DNA of 64,000 nucleotides from Pseudomonas sp. Seg1 (GCF_018326005.1 NZ_AP021903.1:3753501-3817500); one strand, 5' to 3'; positions 17,385 through 26,242 are shown, counted from the stretch's first letter. A program made the numbers and translations. Notes: generated from the letters alone by a model not told the origin.

Positions 17385-20039
17385 TTAAAACTTGTAACTG
17401 ACCCGCGTGTACAGCGTCCGCCCGAACGGGTCGCCATATTTCGGGTCGTAGCCGCTCTGGAAGGTGTAGGTCTGGTTACTGAACGGCGGCTCGCGGTCGA
17501 ACAGGTTTTTCGCGCCGAGGGTTACGCTCAGGGTCTTGCGCCAGGTGTAGGTGCCGGCGAGGTCCCAGACGTTGTATGAGCCAACGTAGTCGTGGGACTC
17601 GCGATCCGAATCGTGATAACCGCTGGTGTAACGGTTGGTCAGCGCCACCCCGTACGGGCCGTAATTCCAGCTGCCGGTCAGGCTGTGCCGCCAGCGGGCC
17701 ACGGCGCCGGCCGAGGCGAAGTCACCGCCACGGAAATCACCCAGCTTGTCGATGTAATCGCCCTTGAGCTGTTGCTGATAGTCATAGCGGGTGACGTAAG
17801 TGCCTTGCAGACCGATGCCGAAATTGCCGTACGGGGTAGTCGGCAGGCGATAGTCGAAACTGACGTCGACGCCGTTGGTCTTGATCTTGCCAAGGTTGGC
17901 CAGACCGGTGACGACGTGGTCTATGGAACCGTCAGGCTTGCGGATCAGGCGATCCGGGTACAGCTCGGGATTTTCAAACACCGCCGACTCGGGAAACTCG
18001 GCGATCTGATTGGCGATGTCGATCCACCAGAAATCCAGCCCGGCCGTCAGGCGTTCGAACGGCTGATAGACAAAACCGAGGGTGACGTTACGCGCAGTCT
18101 CCGGGCTCAGGTCGGTGTTGCCACCGCTGGTACGGTTGAACTGCTGCGCGCAGTCGCGGTTGGCGATGCCGCCGTTGCTCGGGTTGCCGCCAGCGCACAG
18201 GCGCGGGTCGTTGTAGTTGGCGTTGGTGAACGTCGTGAAGTTGGGGTTGTACAGTTCATACAGCGACGGCGCACGGAAACCTTCGCTGTAGGCACCGCGC
18301 ACCACCAGTTCCTTGAACGGCTGGAAGCGGAACGAATATTTCGGGTTGGTGGTGCTGCCGAAATCGCTGTACTTGTCGTGGCGCACGGCGGCAGACAGCT
18401 CCAGGCTGTCGAGCACCGGCACGTTGACCTCGGCGTACTCGGCCGAGACGCTGCGATCCCCGGCCACGCTGCCGTTCGGGTCGACACCGAGGCTTTGCAC
18501 ATCACCGGCGAATTGGGCGAAATCCTGATGGAAGTCTTCCTTGCGGTACTCACCTCCCAAGGCCAGAGCTGAGGGACCGGCACCAAACCAGTCGCCAATT
18601 TCGCGGCTGATCCGCCCGTCGATTGCCTTTACACGCCCGACCGCCGTGGCGTAATCGCCGTCCACCGCATTGGCCGCCAACAGCGCGGAACCGGCGGCGG
18701 TCTGTGGACCGAACGGGTTGATCACGCCATTGGCAATACCGGCGCTGACAGCGCGGTCATTCACGTAGCCGCTTTGAATGGTGTTGACCACTTTGTTCTG
18801 GTTGTACGAGGCACCGACGTTGTAGTCCCAGCCCACCAGCGTGCCGTCAAAACTCAGCAGCAAACGCTGACCGGTGTTGTCGTCCTCATGCTGACGCGCC
18901 CCCACTGCGGTTTCTCGCCAATTCACATCGACCGGTTGTGTCGGGTCGAGGGCAAAACCGTTCGGCCCCGGAGTGATGCCGTTACCTGGATAGAACGTGG
19001 TACCGGGATTGACCTGATTGCCCATCAACGTACCCGGACCAATCTGCGTGCGATTTTCATTGCGCGCCCAGAAGTATTCGAGGCTGACGTTGTGATCGTC
19101 CGACAGCTTGCCGGTGGCTTTGGCGAAGGCCGAGGTCTTTTCGGTTTCCGGCACCAGATCGAGATAGTTCCACAGGCTCTGGCGGCAAATACCGTTGCGC
19201 GAGAGCAAACCAGGCGCGTTGCAACCGGAACCGGCCAACGGGTTGGTGGCGTTGCTGCCCTGACTCCAGTTGGCCGGCGAGGCGGTGCCGGAGGTGTAAT
19301 CGAGGCCGCGGTTGGGCTGGTAGTTGTAGGTGTAACCACGGTCCTCGGCGGCCAGCCGCTGCTGTTTGTCGTAACTGACCACGCCGAACACGTTGAAGCG
19401 ATCATCCTGCAAATCACCAAAACCCCAGCTGCCGCTGAAGTTACGGCTTTCTCCACCACCGGAATGTGTCGGTGTGTCGTAATTGGTGCTGATCTGGCCT
19501 TCGGTGAGACTGGTCTTGGTGATGAAGTTGATCACCCCGCCAATCGCATCGGTGCCGTACAAAGCCGACGCGCCGTCGCGCAGCACTTCCACCCGGTCGA
19601 TCGCGGCGAACGGAATGGTATTGAGATCAACGCCAGATCCGTTGATCGCGTTGGTGGCGTTGTTACTCAGGCGCCGACCGTTGAGCAGCACCAGCGTCTT
19701 GTTCGGGCCGATCCCGCGCAGATCCGCGTAAGACGCCCCGCCACTGCTCGACCCCACCGAGCGCCCGGAGCCGACCGAAGACTGGTTGGCGGAAATGCGA
19801 CTGACCAGCTCTTCCGTGGTGGTGACGCCCTGCTCGCGCAACTCTTCGACGCGCAGAATCGTCACTGGCACTGCAGTTTCTGCATCGACCCGACGAATCG
19901 CCGTGCCGGTGACTTCGACACGCTGCAGCTGTGTGGTCGGCTCGGTCACAGTGCTCTCGGCGGCAATCGCCGGCAGCGTGTTGATTGCCAGCAGCAAGGC
20001 CAGGCTCAAAGGGGATTTAACGGGTGAAAAATGGATCAT
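17385..20039 (-). CDS. TonB-dependent outer-membrane receptor
   Basis: An 884-residue receptor with a signal peptide ending near residue 27 (NTLPAIAA), a TonB box region (QRVEVTGTAIRR, 39-50), a plug domain (about 55-175, with LRGIGPNKTLVLLNGRRL and VEVLRDGASALYGTDAIGGVINF) and a beta barrel ending in the C-terminal phenylalanine of TRVSYKF. It has no STN domain, so it does not signal through an anti-sigma factor itself. The ligand is unknown; the sequence style is that of receptors for peptides or complex organics rather than classic siderophores. Adjacent yejABEF on the same strand, and a shared upstream element, suggest peptide uptake across both membranes. Confidence 0.9.
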   Translation of the reverse strand: MIHFSPVKSPLSLALLLAINTLPAIAAESTVTEPTTQLQRVEVTGTAIRRVDAETAVPVTILRVEELREQGVTTTEELVSRISANQSSVGSGRSVGSSSGGASYADLRGIGPNKTLVLLNGRRLSNNATNAINGSGVDLNTIPFAAIDRVEVLRDGASALYGTDAIGGVINFITKTSLTEGQISTNYDTPTHSGGGESRNFSGSWGFGDLQDDRFNVFGVVSYDKQQRLAAEDRGYTYNYQPNRGLDYTSGTASPANWSQGSNATNPLAGSGCNAPGLLSRNGICRQSLWNYLDLVPETEKTSAFAKATGKLSDDHNVSLEYFWARNENRTQIGPGTLMGNQVNPGTTFYPGNGITPGPNGFALDPTQPVDVNWRETAVGARQHEDDNTGQRLLLSFDGTLVGWDYNVGASYNQNKVVNTIQSGYVNDRAVSAGIANGVINPFGPQTAAGSALLAANAVDGDYATAVGRVKAIDGRISREIGDWFGAGPSALALGGEYRKEDFHQDFAQFAGDVQSLGVDPNGSVAGDRSVSAEYAEVNVPVLDSLELSAAVRHDKYSDFGSTTNPKYSFRFQPFKELVVRGAYSEGFRAPSLYELYNPNFTTFTNANYNDPRLCAGGNPSNGGIANRDCAQQFNRTSGGNTDLSPETARNVTLGFVYQPFERLTAGLDFWWIDIANQIAEFPESAVFENPELYPDRLIRKPDGSIDHVVTGLANLGKIKTNGVDVSFDYRLPTTPYGNFGIGLQGTYVTRYDYQQQLKGDYIDKLGDFRGGDFASAGAVARWRHSLTGSWNYGPYGVALTNRYTSGYHDSDRESHDYVGSYNVWDLAGTYTWRKTLSVTLGAKNLFDREPPFSNQTYTFQSGYDPKYGDPFGRTLYTRVSYKF

Positions 20040-20046
20040 GAACAGC

Positions 20047-20076
20047 CATCCCTGCGTTTTGGTTTATGCAGGGATG
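20047..20076 (-). promoter_or_regulatory. leader hairpin over the receptor ribosome binding site
   Basis: CATCCCTGC and GCAGGGATG form a perfect 9-bp stem with a 12-nt loop in the mRNA leader. The 3' arm holds the AGGGA Shine-Dalgarno sequence, 7 nt before the ATG at 20039. A similar hairpin is present before the second receptor. Confidence 0.55.
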
Positions 20077-20093
20077 TGCGATGACGAATAAGG

Positions 20094-20113
20094 TTTTATA
20101 GGGTTGGTGTTAG
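20094..20113 (-). promoter_or_regulatory. shared CTAA-N8-CTATAAAA element upstream of first TonB receptor
   Basis: Minus strand CTAA-N8-CTATAAAA ending 54 nt before the ATG at 20039. The element before the second receptor lies at the same distance from its start. Confidence 0.5.
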
Positions 20114-20157
20114 ACCGTTGGGTGATGAGGTTATGCAAAAAACGAAATCCGCACAGA

Positions 20158-20661
20158 TCATGCCGATGCCATCTCCCTGAGTAACCGGGTATCCAGTCCA
20201 AACCGCTCTTGAGAGACCATTTTGAACTGCCCCTCCGCCAGTTCGCAGCTCACCAGTAGATTCCACGAGTGCCGGGTTGCCGCGGAGGGGATCAGCACAA
20301 ACGGATGTTCAGCCAGTAAAGCGTCGGCAAAATCCCGTTGATTGGGTGAAGGCCGCGCAGGGCTCAACCAGTAAGGATTCGGCACTTCCTCTGGCTGCAC
20401 CACTCTGACCTTGGCGTCGCTGATGACCTCGAAACAGGTCAGTACATAAGGCTCACTGTCCAGCACATCAAAACTGTGATTGGCTGCCACTTCCAGAATG
20501 GCCGACGACGGGTCGACCGATGCATAAACCACTCGCCGACCGGGGGCATTCCATCGTCCCCCGTTCAGCTTTGAACCAATCCCGCTGTCCCAGGTGCATC
20601 CGTAGACTTCCGGGTCCAGCCGCCAGGCATACCACTGCCCGTCCCACGGCAATGGATTCAT
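20158..20661 (-). CDS. RES-domain toxin of RES/Xre toxin-antitoxin pair
   Basis: A 167-residue RES domain protein starting MNPLPWDGQWYAWRLD. RES hallmarks are the early Arg (R14), GGRW near 34-37, RRVVYAS near 42-48 and a Glu in SAILEVAANH near 57. Known RES toxins (for example ParT and MbcT-type) modify or degrade NAD-type cofactors or ADP-ribosylate targets, arresting growth; this activity is inferred by family. The start codon overlaps the antitoxin stop (ATGA), typical of antitoxin-first operons. A longer frame to 20781 merely reads through the antitoxin gene. Confidence 0.9.
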   Translation of the reverse strand: MNPLPWDGQWYAWRLDPEVYGCTWDSGIGSKLNGGRWNAPGRRVVYASVDPSSAILEVAANHSFDVLDSEPYVLTCFEVISDAKVRVVQPEEVPNPYWLSPARPSPNQRDFADALLAEHPFVLIPSAATRHSWNLLVSCELAEGQFKMVSQERFGLDTRLLREMASA

Positions 20662-21134
20662 TGGTGGACTCCGTAGATGATCTGCCCAAGGTACTGCTCC
20701 ACCATCTGGAAACCCAGTGAATGCCGGGTCAGTTCCGACGGCACGTAACCGTTCAAATAGGGGGTGGGCTGCTGCAGCCACTCTTCTGCCTTTGATTGAC
20801 GCCCAAATGCCCGAATAGCCATCTGCAACACCAAGGCATACTGGTAGGCGACGACACTCTGATGCGGGTCAAGCCGTACCGACAAGCCTTCCTTCATGAG
20901 CCGGCGCACGGTTCGGACAGATTTGCCGGTGATGCGTTTGACCATCTCGCCTTGCTGGTACAGCTCGGAAGTGGACAGCATGTTGACGACGTCGCTGAGC
21001 TCAAAGCCCTGTTCTGTCAGCTCGACGATCAAAGTGGCATCGTCACCGACGTTCTGACCATGCACGAGTATGTCGACAGGTTTGCCTTCGACTTTTTTCA
21101 GCCCCGTGAGTCGAGGCGTTTTCACTGCGGGCAT
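20658..21134 (-). CDS. Xre/MbcA/ParS-type antitoxin
   Basis: A 158-residue antitoxin if started at ATG 21134 (MPAVKTPRLTGLKKVEG), which has GGAGG 8 nt upstream. An in-frame start at 21233 or 21230 adds 33 residues and has a weaker AGGA. A helix-turn-helix-like region runs over about 40-90 (LTEQGFELSDVVNMLSTSELYQQGEMVKRITGKSVRTVRRLMKEG), and the C-terminal toxin-binding MbcA/ParS domain over 100-158 (YALVLQMAIRAFGRQSKAEEWL, GYVPSELTRHSLGFQMV). It should neutralise the RES toxin and repress the operon. Confidence 0.88.
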   Translation of the reverse strand: MPAVKTPRLTGLKKVEGKPVDILVHGQNVGDDATLIVELTEQGFELSDVVNMLSTSELYQQGEMVKRITGKSVRTVRRLMKEGLSVRLDPHQSVVAYQYALVLQMAIRAFGRQSKAEEWLQQPTPYLNGYVPSELTRHSLGFQMVEQYLGQIIYGVHQ

Positions 21135-21308
21135 CGCGACATCCTCCATGGGGCATCGGGCGCGATCGTCGCGCCAGTAATGGCGAGGGGAATACGTTGG
21201 GGTTTCGATCTCGATGTGTGGGGTTCGCATCATTCATCCTTTGTCTGGGGTCTGAGCGTTCGAGCCGCTCAGCGACTTCAATGTCATGACTGATGCTATA
21301 GATCGCGC

Positions 21309-21340
21309 TTCCGACGACCAACCTGAAAAAGTCGTCGGAA
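21309..21340. promoter_or_regulatory. 10-bp inverted repeat, candidate antitoxin operator
   Basis: TTCCGACGAC and GTCGTCGGAA are perfect inverted arms separated by 12 nt, upstream of the antitoxin gene. There is no T-run on the minus strand after it, so it is a poor terminator for the preceding receptor gene and fits an operator better. Confidence 0.4.
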
Positions 21341-21404
21341 ATATCCCCTACCCGTCGCAAAACCCTGCCTTTTCCGTAGGACGTAAACGCGAGGCATCCT
21401 GCCA

Positions 21405-24326
21405 TCAGCTGCCGAAGTGATAACTCACATCCAGCCACCACTGACGCCCGTACGGGTCGTAGTTGCCGGTCGGGTAATAAGGCCAGCCTGCGGAATCGTC
21501 GTGTTTGATCTGATTGAGCACGTTGTTCACGGTCAGACCGACACTCGCCCGGTCATTGAGCTTGTAGCGCGCACTGGCGTTGAACACTGTCCACGGCGAC
21601 AGACGCCCATCCCCCGCGCCATTGGTGACGGAGCCGTAGCGAATGCCCATCAGCGTTGCCGTGGCTTGCTGATAGTCCCAGGTCAGGCTGGCGTTGACCT
21701 TGCTGCGCCAGTCGTAGTTGGTGCGCGAGGTGCGCCAATCCTGGGTTGGGGCCTCATCGGATTCCTTGTAGTAATGCGACAGCACCAGGGTGTAGCCCAG
21801 CGTCGAGCTGAACGCACCGTACTGGCCGGCGCCCCAGCGAATGTTGCTCTTGAAGTCCAGACCGCTGACCCGCTCGCTGGCAGCGTTGATCGCATTCACC
21901 CGCACGCGCTGCAATTGGTTCGGATCGACGGCGGCGTTGCCAGCATTGCGGTCGATACGCGCCAGCGTCGACTGGCAGTTGGCCGAGTTGATGTCCTGGG
22001 TGCCGTTGCGGCATTCGTTCTCCTGCTGCAACAAGCGGTTCTCGTCGACCGTGGTCAGCAGGTCATCGATCTCCACACGCCAGAAATCCGTGGAGAAATC
22101 GAAATTGCGCGACGGCGACCAGACAAAACCATAGGTCCACGATTTTCCGCGTTCGGATTCAAGGTCGGCGGTGCCACTTTGCGTGTAGTCGACCCGCCCG
22201 CGATCACAGGCGCCCTCCAAGCCTTGGCTGCAACCGTAGTAGTCGACCTGTGCCGGGTAGTAACCGTTGCTGTCCGATTGATAGATGTAGTTAAGGTCCG
22301 GCGCGCGGAAACTGGTGCCATAACTGCCGCGCAACAACAGGCTGGTGACGGGCCGCCATTCCAGCCCGAGGTTGTAGGTCTTCTGTTGCTCGGTGCGGCC
22401 GCTGAATTTGTATTGGTCCCAGCGCCCCGCTGCGGTCGCCAGAATCGTGTCGGTGAGTGGAATGCTGAACTCGCCGCCCGCCGCATAACGCTTGCGCGAA
22501 CCGCCGGAGCTTTGCGCGGGAGACACGCCATAGAACGTGCCATCGTTAAGGCCGTCATCCGGGTCGACGCGGTACTCCTGCTTGCCCGCCTCCAGCACGC
22601 CGGCAAATCCCACCGGGCCTGCCGGCAGATCAAACAGATCGCCATTGACCGAGGCGTTGTAACTGGTCGACACCGATTTGCTGCTCTGGGTCAGGTTGCT
22701 GCGAAACTGCTGCCACTCCTGCGGCGTCAGCGGCCGGTCAAGGCGCGATGCGTCCGGGGCGAATACCGGGTAACCGCCGCTGGTACCCAGTTGCGGGCCG
22801 AGGTAGAAATCCTGAATCGATGACAGCGGCGTGTAGCGGGTTGTCCGTACGCTGCGATATTCCGAGCGGTTGGCCGCCAGATCGTAGCGCCAGCCAGTGT
22901 CGGCAATCTTGTCGGAAAGACCGAGGGTGCCGGTCCACGAAGTGTCGCGCCACTTGCTGTTATTGCTGGTGCGCCCACCGATTTCCTCTTCGCCGTAGCG
23001 TCGATACCAGCGCTCCAGATTGCCGCTGTTCTGGTTGATGAAATCCGGCGAAGTGAAGGTCGGGCCGCGGGTGTTGTTCTGGATGTGGTCGAGGCCGTAC
23101 ATCAAGTCGGCAAACACCTCTCCGCTGTCGCTGAAGTGCCAGGTGCCGCGGCTGTAGCCGTCGTAGTTTTCCTTTTGCGTCTGGATAGTCCAGTAATCGT
23201 TGTACATCTGATCGGTGCGGCAGCGGCCACCACTGTTGACCAGTTTGTTGTCGAAGGTGCCCTGATAGGCACCGCACCCCGGCCCCAGATAACGGCTATT
23301 AGTCAGGTCGCGGCGATAACCGACGTCCGCCAGCGGGCCGCTTTGCATGAAGCCACGGTCGTCAGCCCAGATCGGGTCGCGGTGGGTCAGCTCCAGGCCG
23401 AACAGACCGTCGAAATCGCCCCAGCTGCCACCGCCACTGATCTGCAAGCGCTGATTATCGCCACCGCCACGCTCTGTCGTGCCGCCCTTGAGGTTGACGT
23501 CGACACCGTTGATTTGCTTCTTGAGGATGATGTTGACAACCCCGGCAATCGCATCCGAGCCGTAGATCGCCGAGGCGCCGCTGCTGAGGATTTCGATGCG
23601 TTCGATGACCGCCGACGGAATGTTCGCAAGGTTGGTGAAATTGACCTTGCCGTCGTACGGCGTCGGGTAATCGGCGACGCGCCGCCCGTTGATCAGCACC
23701 AGCGTGTGATTGGGGCCGAGGCCGCGCAGGTTCAGCGCACTCGCCGCCGGCTGCCAGGTGTTGCCGTAATCCTCGCCCTGGGTCATGCCGGTGTTTTGCG
23801 TCTGGGTCGCCAAGGCGTCGTAGACGTTTTTATAGCCGCGCGCTTCCATTTCCTCGTGGGTGATGACGTTCACGGGTGTCGCACCGTCGCTCTGTGCGCG
23901 GGCAATGCGCGAGCCGGTGACGGTGACTTTCTCCATGCGGTAATCGGCGCTGGTGGTGGGTGCCACAGTGGTGACTTTTGCCGGTACGGAAGTCACGGCT
24001 TCGCCTTCGCGGATGCTCAGCCCCTGAGCGCTTTGCTCGACTTGCAGACCGCTGCCGAGCAATGCCTTCTCCACCGCTTGGCGACCACCCAATGCCCCGC
24101 GTACGGCGCTGCTGCGTTTGCCCTGCACCAGATTCTGGCTGAAGGAAATCGGCACACCGGTCTGCCGCGAGATATCCAGCAGCACCTCGTCGAGCGGGCC
24201 GCTGGCAATGTCGAAGGTGAACACGGCCGCAGTCGGTTGCTGGGCGAAAACATTCAATGGACTGATGCCCATCGCCAACGCAGCGGCGAGGGTCAGTCGA
24301 GGTAATTGTTGTTTGAATGAGAACAT
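21405..24326 (-). CDS. TonB-dependent transducer with STN signalling domain
   Basis: A 973-residue receptor starting MFSFKQQLPRLTLAAAL (signal peptide to about residue 29, NVFAQQ). Residues 34-90 form an STN domain (FDIASGPLDEVLLDISRQTGVPISF, VRGALGGRQAVEKALLGSGL), which contacts a FecR-type protein in the periplasm. The TonB box (MEKVTVTGSRIARAQS), plug (LRGLGPNHTLVLINGRRVADYP, IEILSSGASAIYGSDAIAGVVNI) and barrel follow; it ends WWLDVSYHFGS. The fecI- and fecR-like genes lie directly upstream, so ligand binding here should switch on that sigma factor. The ligand is unknown. Its own promoter element lies in the 168-nt gap after fecR. Confidence 0.92.
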   Translation of the reverse strand: MFSFKQQLPRLTLAAALAMGISPLNVFAQQPTAAVFTFDIASGPLDEVLLDISRQTGVPISFSQNLVQGKRSSAVRGALGGRQAVEKALLGSGLQVEQSAQGLSIREGEAVTSVPAKVTTVAPTTSADYRMEKVTVTGSRIARAQSDGATPVNVITHEEMEARGYKNVYDALATQTQNTGMTQGEDYGNTWQPAASALNLRGLGPNHTLVLINGRRVADYPTPYDGKVNFTNLANIPSAVIERIEILSSGASAIYGSDAIAGVVNIILKKQINGVDVNLKGGTTERGGGDNQRLQISGGGSWGDFDGLFGLELTHRDPIWADDRGFMQSGPLADVGYRRDLTNSRYLGPGCGAYQGTFDNKLVNSGGRCRTDQMYNDYWTIQTQKENYDGYSRGTWHFSDSGEVFADLMYGLDHIQNNTRGPTFTSPDFINQNSGNLERWYRRYGEEEIGGRTSNNSKWRDTSWTGTLGLSDKIADTGWRYDLAANRSEYRSVRTTRYTPLSSIQDFYLGPQLGTSGGYPVFAPDASRLDRPLTPQEWQQFRSNLTQSSKSVSTSYNASVNGDLFDLPAGPVGFAGVLEAGKQEYRVDPDDGLNDGTFYGVSPAQSSGGSRKRYAAGGEFSIPLTDTILATAAGRWDQYKFSGRTEQQKTYNLGLEWRPVTSLLLRGSYGTSFRAPDLNYIYQSDSNGYYPAQVDYYGCSQGLEGACDRGRVDYTQSGTADLESERGKSWTYGFVWSPSRNFDFSTDFWRVEIDDLLTTVDENRLLQQENECRNGTQDINSANCQSTLARIDRNAGNAAVDPNQLQRVRVNAINAASERVSGLDFKSNIRWGAGQYGAFSSTLGYTLVLSHYYKESDEAPTQDWRTSRTNYDWRSKVNASLTWDYQQATATLMGIRYGSVTNGAGDGRLSPWTVFNASARYKLNDRASVGLTVNNVLNQIKHDDSAGWPYYPTGNYDPYGRQWWLDVSYHFGS

Positions 24327-24334
24327 CGAGGGGC

Positions 24335-24361
24335 TTCCCTGTTGAAGGCGTCTGCAGGGAA
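24335..24361 (-). promoter_or_regulatory. leader hairpin over the second receptor ribosome binding site
   Basis: TTCCCTG and CAGGGAA form a 7-bp stem with a 13-nt loop; the 3' arm contains the AGGGA ribosome binding site, 8 nt before the ATG at 24326. Stem core and position match the hairpin of the first receptor. Confidence 0.5.
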
Positions 24362-24380
24362 TGAGCAGCGGGCCGGCACT

Positions 24381-24400
24381 TTTTATAGGTCGGCAATTAG
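24381..24400 (-). promoter_or_regulatory. shared CTAA-N8-CTATAAAA element upstream of second TonB receptor
   Basis: Minus strand CTAA-N8-CTATAAAA, 54 nt before the ATG at 24326, same spacing as before the first receptor. It lies between the fecR-like stop and the receptor gene. Confidence 0.5.
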
Positions 24401-24494
24401 GCCAAGAAGTCATATCCCTATAACCGAATTTGATGCATCCCTTTATCTGGACTCACCTCCCCCTCGGCAGCTACTACACAGCCGGGCGGTGTAT

Positions 24495-25442
24495 TTACGA
24501 GCGCGGTTCGATGCTGACCCAGTAAGGGTTGTGCCAGGTGACGCGGATCGGCAGTGAATGCTCCAGCAACTGCAGCGTCTGGTCACTGTCGTCCAGCGGA
24601 TAGAGGCCGCTCAAGCGCAAGTCGGCAACCTCTGGGCTCACATGCAAGATGCCACGACGGTAACGGCGCAAGCTGTCGATGACTTCGCTCAAGGGACGGT
24701 CACGAACTTCCAGCCGTCCTTGCACCCACGCACTTTCATGGCCTTTGTTGCGTTGCAGACTAAGGATGTTCTGGCTGTTGAACAGCAGGTTCTCCCCCGC
24801 CTCCACCACTTGTCGCGCACCGCCCGAGGTGACCACTTCGACCTGTGAATGGAGCATCACCAAACGCGTGGCATCCTCGCCCTGCTCGACGAGAAATTTC
24901 GTCCCCATTGCGCGCATCCGACCGTGCTCGGTCTCGACCACAAACGGCCGCGCCGGGTCCTTGGCCACGTCCACCAGCAACTCCCCGCTGCGCAACGCGA
25001 GCAAGCGTTGATGAGCATCGAACACAGGCAGCACACGACTGCGCGCATTGAGCGTCAATGCACTGCCGTCTTCCAGGGTGAAATCACGCCGCTCACCGGT
25101 GCCAGTTGCCAATTCGCCCACCTCCGGCAACCAGCCATAGCGCCGTCCGAGCAACCCGGCCAGCAGCGCAACACCGAGCACGCTCAAGCTGCCGCTGATA
25201 AAGCGGCGGCGGCTCGATGGTGCGTTAAGGCTGTGCAGCAGACTGTTGCGCGGCAGCCCGCGCAGGCTCGGATTACGCAGCAGGTTCAGACCGCCGCCCA
25301 TTTGCTCGATGATCTGTTGGTGTCGTGGATCGGCCGTGCGCCAGGCGTCGAACGCGGCGCGCTCGCCCAGGCTGACTTCGCCCGATTGCAACAACGCCAT
25401 CCATTGCGCCGCTTCATCGATCACCGCTTCGTCGGCCCTCAT
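24495..25442 (-). CDS. FecR-type sigma factor regulator
   Basis: A 315-residue inner-membrane protein starting MRADEAVIDEAAQWMALLQSG, whose first 70 residues are the DUF4880 cytoplasmic sigma-binding part. A membrane helix lies near 88-105 (FISGSLSVLGVALLAGLLG). The periplasmic FecR domain follows (DFTLEDGSALTLNARSRVLP near 130), and a C-terminal STN-like segment (PLSEVIDSLRRYRRGILHVS, near 250) binds the receptor. The ATG overlaps the sigma gene stop (ATGA). It relays receptor occupancy to the sigma factor and may be needed for its activity. A longer frame to 25880 only overlaps the sigma gene. Confidence 0.92.
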   Translation of the reverse strand: MRADEAVIDEAAQWMALLQSGEVSLGERAAFDAWRTADPRHQQIIEQMGGGLNLLRNPSLRGLPRNSLLHSLNAPSSRRRFISGSLSVLGVALLAGLLGRRYGWLPEVGELATGTGERRDFTLEDGSALTLNARSRVLPVFDAHQRLLALRSGELLVDVAKDPARPFVVETEHGRMRAMGTKFLVEQGEDATRLVMLHSQVEVVTSGGARQVVEAGENLLFNSQNILSLQRNKGHESAWVQGRLEVRDRPLSEVIDSLRRYRRGILHVSPEVADLRLSGLYPLDDSDQTLQLLEHSLPIRVTWHNPYWVSIEPRS

Positions 25443-25945
25443 GCCTGCATCGCCTGATAGCAACGTTTGAACGCCTCGACCATGTACTGCTGCACGCGAC
25501 TGGTGGAAACCCCAAGGCGTTCGCCGATTTCGCTGTAGGTCAGACCGTCGAGCTGGTGGTAGAGAAACGCCGCTTTGGCTTTCGCCGATAGGCCGTTGAG
25601 CAAACGATCGACCGCCAGCAATGCCTCGATCACCAGCGCGCGTTCTTCCGGCGAGGGATGCACCGGTTCCGGTGCCAGCGCCAGGCTTTCCAGATAGGCG
25701 CGCTCCAGGTCCTGACGGCGCCAGCCCTCGTACACCAGACGCCGGGCGATGGTGGTCAACAACGCACGCGGCTCGCGGATCGCCGTCGGGTCCGGCAATG
25801 CCAAAACCCGCAAAAAGGTTTCCGAAGCGATGTCCTGCGCACTGTGCGGGCAGCCCAGCGTGCGGCCGACGGCAGCGCACAGCCAGCGATAGTCCTTTTG
25901 GAACATCTGCCCGATGATCTGGTAATGCGGGTTATGCCCACCCAT
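25439..25945 (-). CDS. FecI-type ECF sigma factor
   Basis: A 168-residue ECF sigma factor starting MGGHNPHYQIIGQMFQKDYRWL, chosen because GGGAG lies 6-7 nt before this ATG. An upstream frame to 26161 adds 72 residues without family likeness. Region 2 covers about residues 10-75 (AQDIASETFLRVLALPD, ALLTTIARRLVYEGWRRQDLE) and region 4 about 105-160 (LSAKAKAAFLYHQLDGLTYSEIGERLGVSTSRVQQYMVEAF). It should direct RNA polymerase to the second receptor gene and perhaps to the other genes with the shared element. Confidence 0.92.
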   Translation of the reverse strand: MGGHNPHYQIIGQMFQKDYRWLCAAVGRTLGCPHSAQDIASETFLRVLALPDPTAIREPRALLTTIARRLVYEGWRRQDLERAYLESLALAPEPVHPSPEERALVIEALLAVDRLLNGLSAKAKAAFLYHQLDGLTYSEIGERLGVSTSRVQQYMVEAFKRCYQAMQA

Positions 25946-26242
25946 GTCTTGCTCCCTGAAACGGGCTCCACCCGCTGCGAAAAACCATCGTTCTGCCGGG
26001 ATCGTCCGGCTCTGATCAGGCGCGACTGTGCAATAGCGCTTCATACATTTGAAGTAATAAAAAATATACATAAGCGAACTATTTGACATATGACGCTTCA
26101 TCGCCCCAGAAACATTGGCTGACACAACGTTGACCTCGATCACTGGTGTGCGGGTGGCCACTCATTACTCTTCCGGCTCCATCGAAGGCCAGGGAAGGCT
26201 CACCGGGAGCCTGCGGCTGATCCCACTCAAGGAAGAACTTTC

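Noticed and set aside
21309..21340. Inverted repeat considered as terminator of the second TonB receptor
   Set aside because: No T-run follows on the minus strand, and it lies upstream of the antitoxin gene, so an operator is more likely.
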